Part shown: one piece after another, positions 12,982-15,020 of the stretch
Position numbering within the stretch: the first letter of the stretch is position 1
How the letters are laid out: each line of letters opens with the position of its first letter
Source: Mucilaginibacter sp.
GTDB lineage: Bacteria; Bacteroidota; Bacteroidia; Sphingobacteriales; Sphingobacteriaceae
Reading direction: 5' to 3'
Assembly: GCA_028288315.1 (NCBI GenBank)
Contig: JAQBNY010000148.1
Span: forward strand, 1 to 15,020
Length of the DNA: 15,020 nt
Made by a program: the position numbers and the translations under genes
The notes under the pieces: model-generated
Database searches by the model: none
What the model was told of the DNA's origin: nothing
The model's input: the letters and a program-made list of their open reading frames with translations, nothing else

Positions 12982-14979
12982 TTAATTTTTTGCTTTTACT
13001 TTCTTCAGACTCACCAGTATAACACCGTTTAAACCTTTAGCACCATACAAGCTCTTTGCTGGTTCATCTTTAAGTACCGCTATACTTTCAATGCTTTTAG
13101 GATCAATAGTATTTATGCTCTCCACTTCTTTGCCATCAACAATATAAAGGGGATTATTTTTGCCTTTTAATCCACTTACTTTAACGTTTTGTTTAGAGCT
13201 ATCAGATGGGTTATAAGTAAAGCTCATTACTTTGGCTTCGACGTTTTTACGTGCCGGTACAGCACCTGTTTTTTCGACTTTTGCCAATGAAAATTGTATA
13301 GGCACTGTATATTGTACTCTAACCTTGCGCCCGTTTTGGATTCCGGGCACCCATTTTGGTGATGCTTTTATTACTCTTAAAGCTTCTTCATCGGCACCAT
13401 CTCCTATACCATGTTCAACACTGGCATTGGTGATAGAACCATCGGCTTCAACAACAAAGGTTACAATTACACGGCCCTGTGTTTTATTCTCTCTTGCTTT
13501 AGCAGGATACCTTATATTTTTAGCTAAATAACTCCCGAGCGCGGCATCTCCCCCCGGAAACCCGGGAGCTTGTTCTACAGCAGTAAAAATTTGTTTTTGG
13601 TTTTCTTCTACTACCTGTTTATTAACCTCAGGGGACAGAGCAAACTGTATGGGAACCGTATATTGCACCCTAACCTTGCGACCGTTTTGAACACCTGCAA
13701 CCCATTTAGGTGACATTTTTAAAACCCTTGCAGATTCTTCATCGGCGCCGCTGCCAATACCGCGCACTATCTTAATATCAGTAAGTTTACCATCGGGCTC
13801 AACAATAAAGGTTGCTATAACCCTGCCTTGTACATTCTTCTCTCTGGCTTGCTGAGGGTATCTAACATTTTTAGCTAAGAACTGGCCAAAAGCCTTGTCG
13901 CCACCCGGGAAACTTGGTGCGTGTTCTACCATTGTAAATACCTCGGTTTTGTTTGGTATTGTATCAATGTCTAAAGTTTTTCTTTCAACCAACTCGGGTG
14001 CTTTAAAGGCATCCTTTTTATTTATATCATCCCCATTAATTGCCTCTAATACCGCTTTATGTTGTACAACTACCGATTCTTCATCAGGTATAACAGATAT
14101 TGCCGGCTGCAAAAAAACCTCTTCGGCTTTATTATTAATTACTTTAACTGCCTTACTGTTATAAATTGTAGCCGATGACAGTATCAGCATTAAAACAAAT
14201 AATGGTACCGACAGGCCATACTTAGCCAGCTTTATGCGCTGCGAATTACTTTTCTGCAACATCATAATACGTTGTTTTAATAAACTGTGATTAAAAAACG
14301 GATTAACTAAATGGTGTACAGGCGAATTAAACGTTTGGCTCAGTAACAGCAAAGCATAGTCTGCCTTGTTAGTACCAGCTTTTAACGCTTGCCTGTCGGC
14401 AATAAATTCATGTATATGTTTAATGGCAAAACGGTACAGGTAAACAACCGGGTTAAACCAGTTCACTATCATTACCGCCTCTATGATCAGCACATCGGCC
14501 GAGTGCCATTGTTGAGCATGTACCTCTTCATGCCTTATAATTATATCACGGCCGGGAATATCCCCCGTAAGTTTTATTTTTTTAAAGAAAGAGTAAGCGG
14601 CTGATGTTGGCTTATTAATTATACGCCTTAACAACACCAGATGCCATACCAGCCTTAAAGCTAAAATTACTGCGCCTGTTATATATAGCGCTATCAGCAT
14701 TTCACCAATAGTGATTGGATTATCTTTAATAGGTGCAAAGCCTACTATCATATCCGGAGCGGTGGTGCTATAAATGGTTGATTGTACCTGTTTGGTTATA
14801 AAAAGATCTCTTACCCATTGCACCTGTATCAGCGGAATAAAAAACGACAATAGTGCCGCCCCTACCAGATAAATGCGGTTAAGCTGAAAGAAAGTTTCCC
14901 GGCGAAGCAATAGTACATAGAACCCGAAAAACAATACGAGGTAAATGTTTACAAGTAATAAATAATGCCACCAGGTCAT
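12982..14979 (-). CDS. BlaR1-like M56 membrane metallopeptidase fused to two TonB C-terminal domains and a plug-like tail
   Basis: 665 aa. Membrane helices lie at about 5-25, 36-52, 90-117 and 253-271. The M56 zinc motif H150-E151-x-x-H154 is in IIIRHEEVHAQQWHSADV, with the probable third ligand E191 in HIHEFIADRQAL. The 37-residue distance from H154 to E191 equals that in BlaR1 as I recall it. After helix four comes an acidic and hydrophilic linker (275-350). Two TonB C-terminal domains follow, at 354-448 and 471-565. The tail at 608-661 (PLYIVDGKEVESINTID, then SIAVLKDEPAKSLYG and GVILVSLKK) looks like a piece of a TonB-dependent-receptor plug. BlaR1 proteins sense envelope stress and cleave a BlaI repressor. 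A BlaI-like gene ends two bases upstream, which supports that role. The signal is unknown. Confidence 0.92.
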   Translation of the reverse strand: MTWWHYLLLVNIYLVLFFGFYVLLLRRETFFQLNRIYLVGAALLSFFIPLIQVQWVRDLFITKQVQSTIYSTTAPDMIVGFAPIKDNPITIGEMLIALYITGAVILALRLVWHLVLLRRIINKPTSAAYSFFKKIKLTGDIPGRDIIIRHEEVHAQQWHSADVLIIEAVMIVNWFNPVVYLYRFAIKHIHEFIADRQALKAGTNKADYALLLLSQTFNSPVHHLVNPFFNHSLLKQRIMMLQKSNSQRIKLAKYGLSVPLFVLMLILSSATIYNSKAVKVINNKAEEVFLQPAISVIPDEESVVVQHKAVLEAINGDDINKKDAFKAPELVERKTLDIDTIPNKTEVFTMVEHAPSFPGGDKAFGQFLAKNVRYPQQAREKNVQGRVIATFIVEPDGKLTDIKIVRGIGSGADEESARVLKMSPKWVAGVQNGRKVRVQYTVPIQFALSPEVNKQVVEENQKQIFTAVEQAPGFPGGDAALGSYLAKNIRYPAKARENKTQGRVIVTFVVEADGSITNASVEHGIGDGADEEALRVIKASPKWVPGIQNGRKVRVQYTVPIQFSLAKVEKTGAVPARKNVEAKVMSFTYNPSDSSKQNVKVSGLKGKNNPLYIVDGKEVESINTIDPKSIESIAVLKDEPAKSLYGAKGLNGVILVSLKKVKAKN
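13285..13920 (-). repeat. Internal duplication: two TonB C-terminal domains in the M56 protein
   Basis: Copy A covers codons 354-448 (13920-13636) and copy B codons 471-565 (13569-13285). Ungapped hand alignment gives 65 identical residues of 95. The shared parts include FPGGD, QGRVI, GADEE, SPKWV and the 16-residue run QNGRKVRVQYTVPIQF. The offset is 117 residues. The DNA is also visibly similar at the 3' end of each copy, which suggests a duplication within this lineage or later homogenisation. Confidence 0.9.
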
Positions 14980-14981
14980 AA

Positions 14982-15020
14982 CTATTTATCTTTAAGTTTT
15001 TCAATCAGTTTCATAATTTC
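14982..15020 (-). CDS. BlaI/MecI/CopY-type repressor, last 12 codons (runs off the window)
   Basis: The minus strand from the window edge reads EIMKLIEKLKDK and then TAG at 14984-14982, two bases before the M56 start codon. A charged amphipathic C-terminal helix directly upstream of a BlaR1-like gene is what a BlaI/MecI-type repressor would show. These winged-helix repressors bind their own operon promoter and are inactivated through the M56 partner. The frame is clear but short, so the identity depends mainly on context. Confidence 0.62.
   Translation of the reverse strand, partial: EIMKLIEKLKDK

Noticed and set aside
12960..12985. Frameshift that removed a histidine kinase domain from the PAS protein
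   Set aside because: Only 17 bases separate its stop from the stop of the convergent M56 gene, and no frame there encodes kinase motifs, so a simple frameshift cannot explain it.
1..15020. A new defence or mobile system in this window
   Set aside because: No nuclease, helicase, reverse transcriptase, toxin-antitoxin pair, integrase, transposase, tRNA or attachment-site pair was found. The genes are housekeeping, envelope and signalling functions.

Overview
The window reads as chromosomal DNA from a member of the Bacteroidota, most likely the Sphingobacteriaceae (Mucilaginibacter/Pedobacter-like). That placement is inferred from protein style: a BlaI plus M56-peptidase/TonB/plug-like fusion, an M61 PDZ peptidase, a stand-alone receiver, and near absence of Shine-Dalgarno sequences. 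Several TAnnTTTG-like promoter boxes fit as well. There is no sign of phage, insertion sequences, CRISPR, tRNA or rRNA. Most of the window is ordinary core or envelope-related genome.

Layout. (1) 1-105, minus: the first 35 codons of serS. (2) 106-228: a divergent spacer filled by an inverted array of CAGTTTG/CAAACTG heptads that runs up to the rsmI start codon. (3) 229-3047, plus: rsmI, a long-hairpin repeat of the 'CGTCATTGCGAGG' type, lnt, and a 115-aa unknown. (4) 3050-9842, minus: a five-gene cluster transcribed as periplasmic adaptor, RND pump, TolC-like outer-membrane channel, single-domain response regulator, BadF-type sugar kinase. The first three genes are 3-5 bases apart. A 13-bp hairpin around the TolC stop codon separates them from the last two, which overlap by ATGA. 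(5) 9843-10071: a divergent control region with a 12-bp palindrome and a perfect 16-bp inverted repeat. (6) 10072-11868, plus: a secreted M61 peptidase ending in a strong terminator. (7) 12062-12964, plus: a 51-aa two-helix membrane protein with its own terminator, then a PAS protein without any kinase domain. (8) 12982-15020, minus: an M56 (BlaR1-like) membrane metallopeptidase carrying two TonB C-terminal domains and a receptor-plug-like tail, preceded by the last codons of a BlaI-like repressor.

How the genes relate. The adaptor, pump and channel should form one tripartite exporter of the HAE1 type. The receiver and the kinase are probably read through from it at a lower level, but nothing shows what they do for efflux. 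The BlaI/M56 pair should be a membrane sensor-repressor module; its duplicated TonB domain is the most unusual protein architecture here. I do not see a convincing new defence or mobile system. The best leads are the M56-TonB-TonB-plug fusion, the heptad array, the stop-codon hairpin in the efflux operon, and the dyads upstream of that operon.
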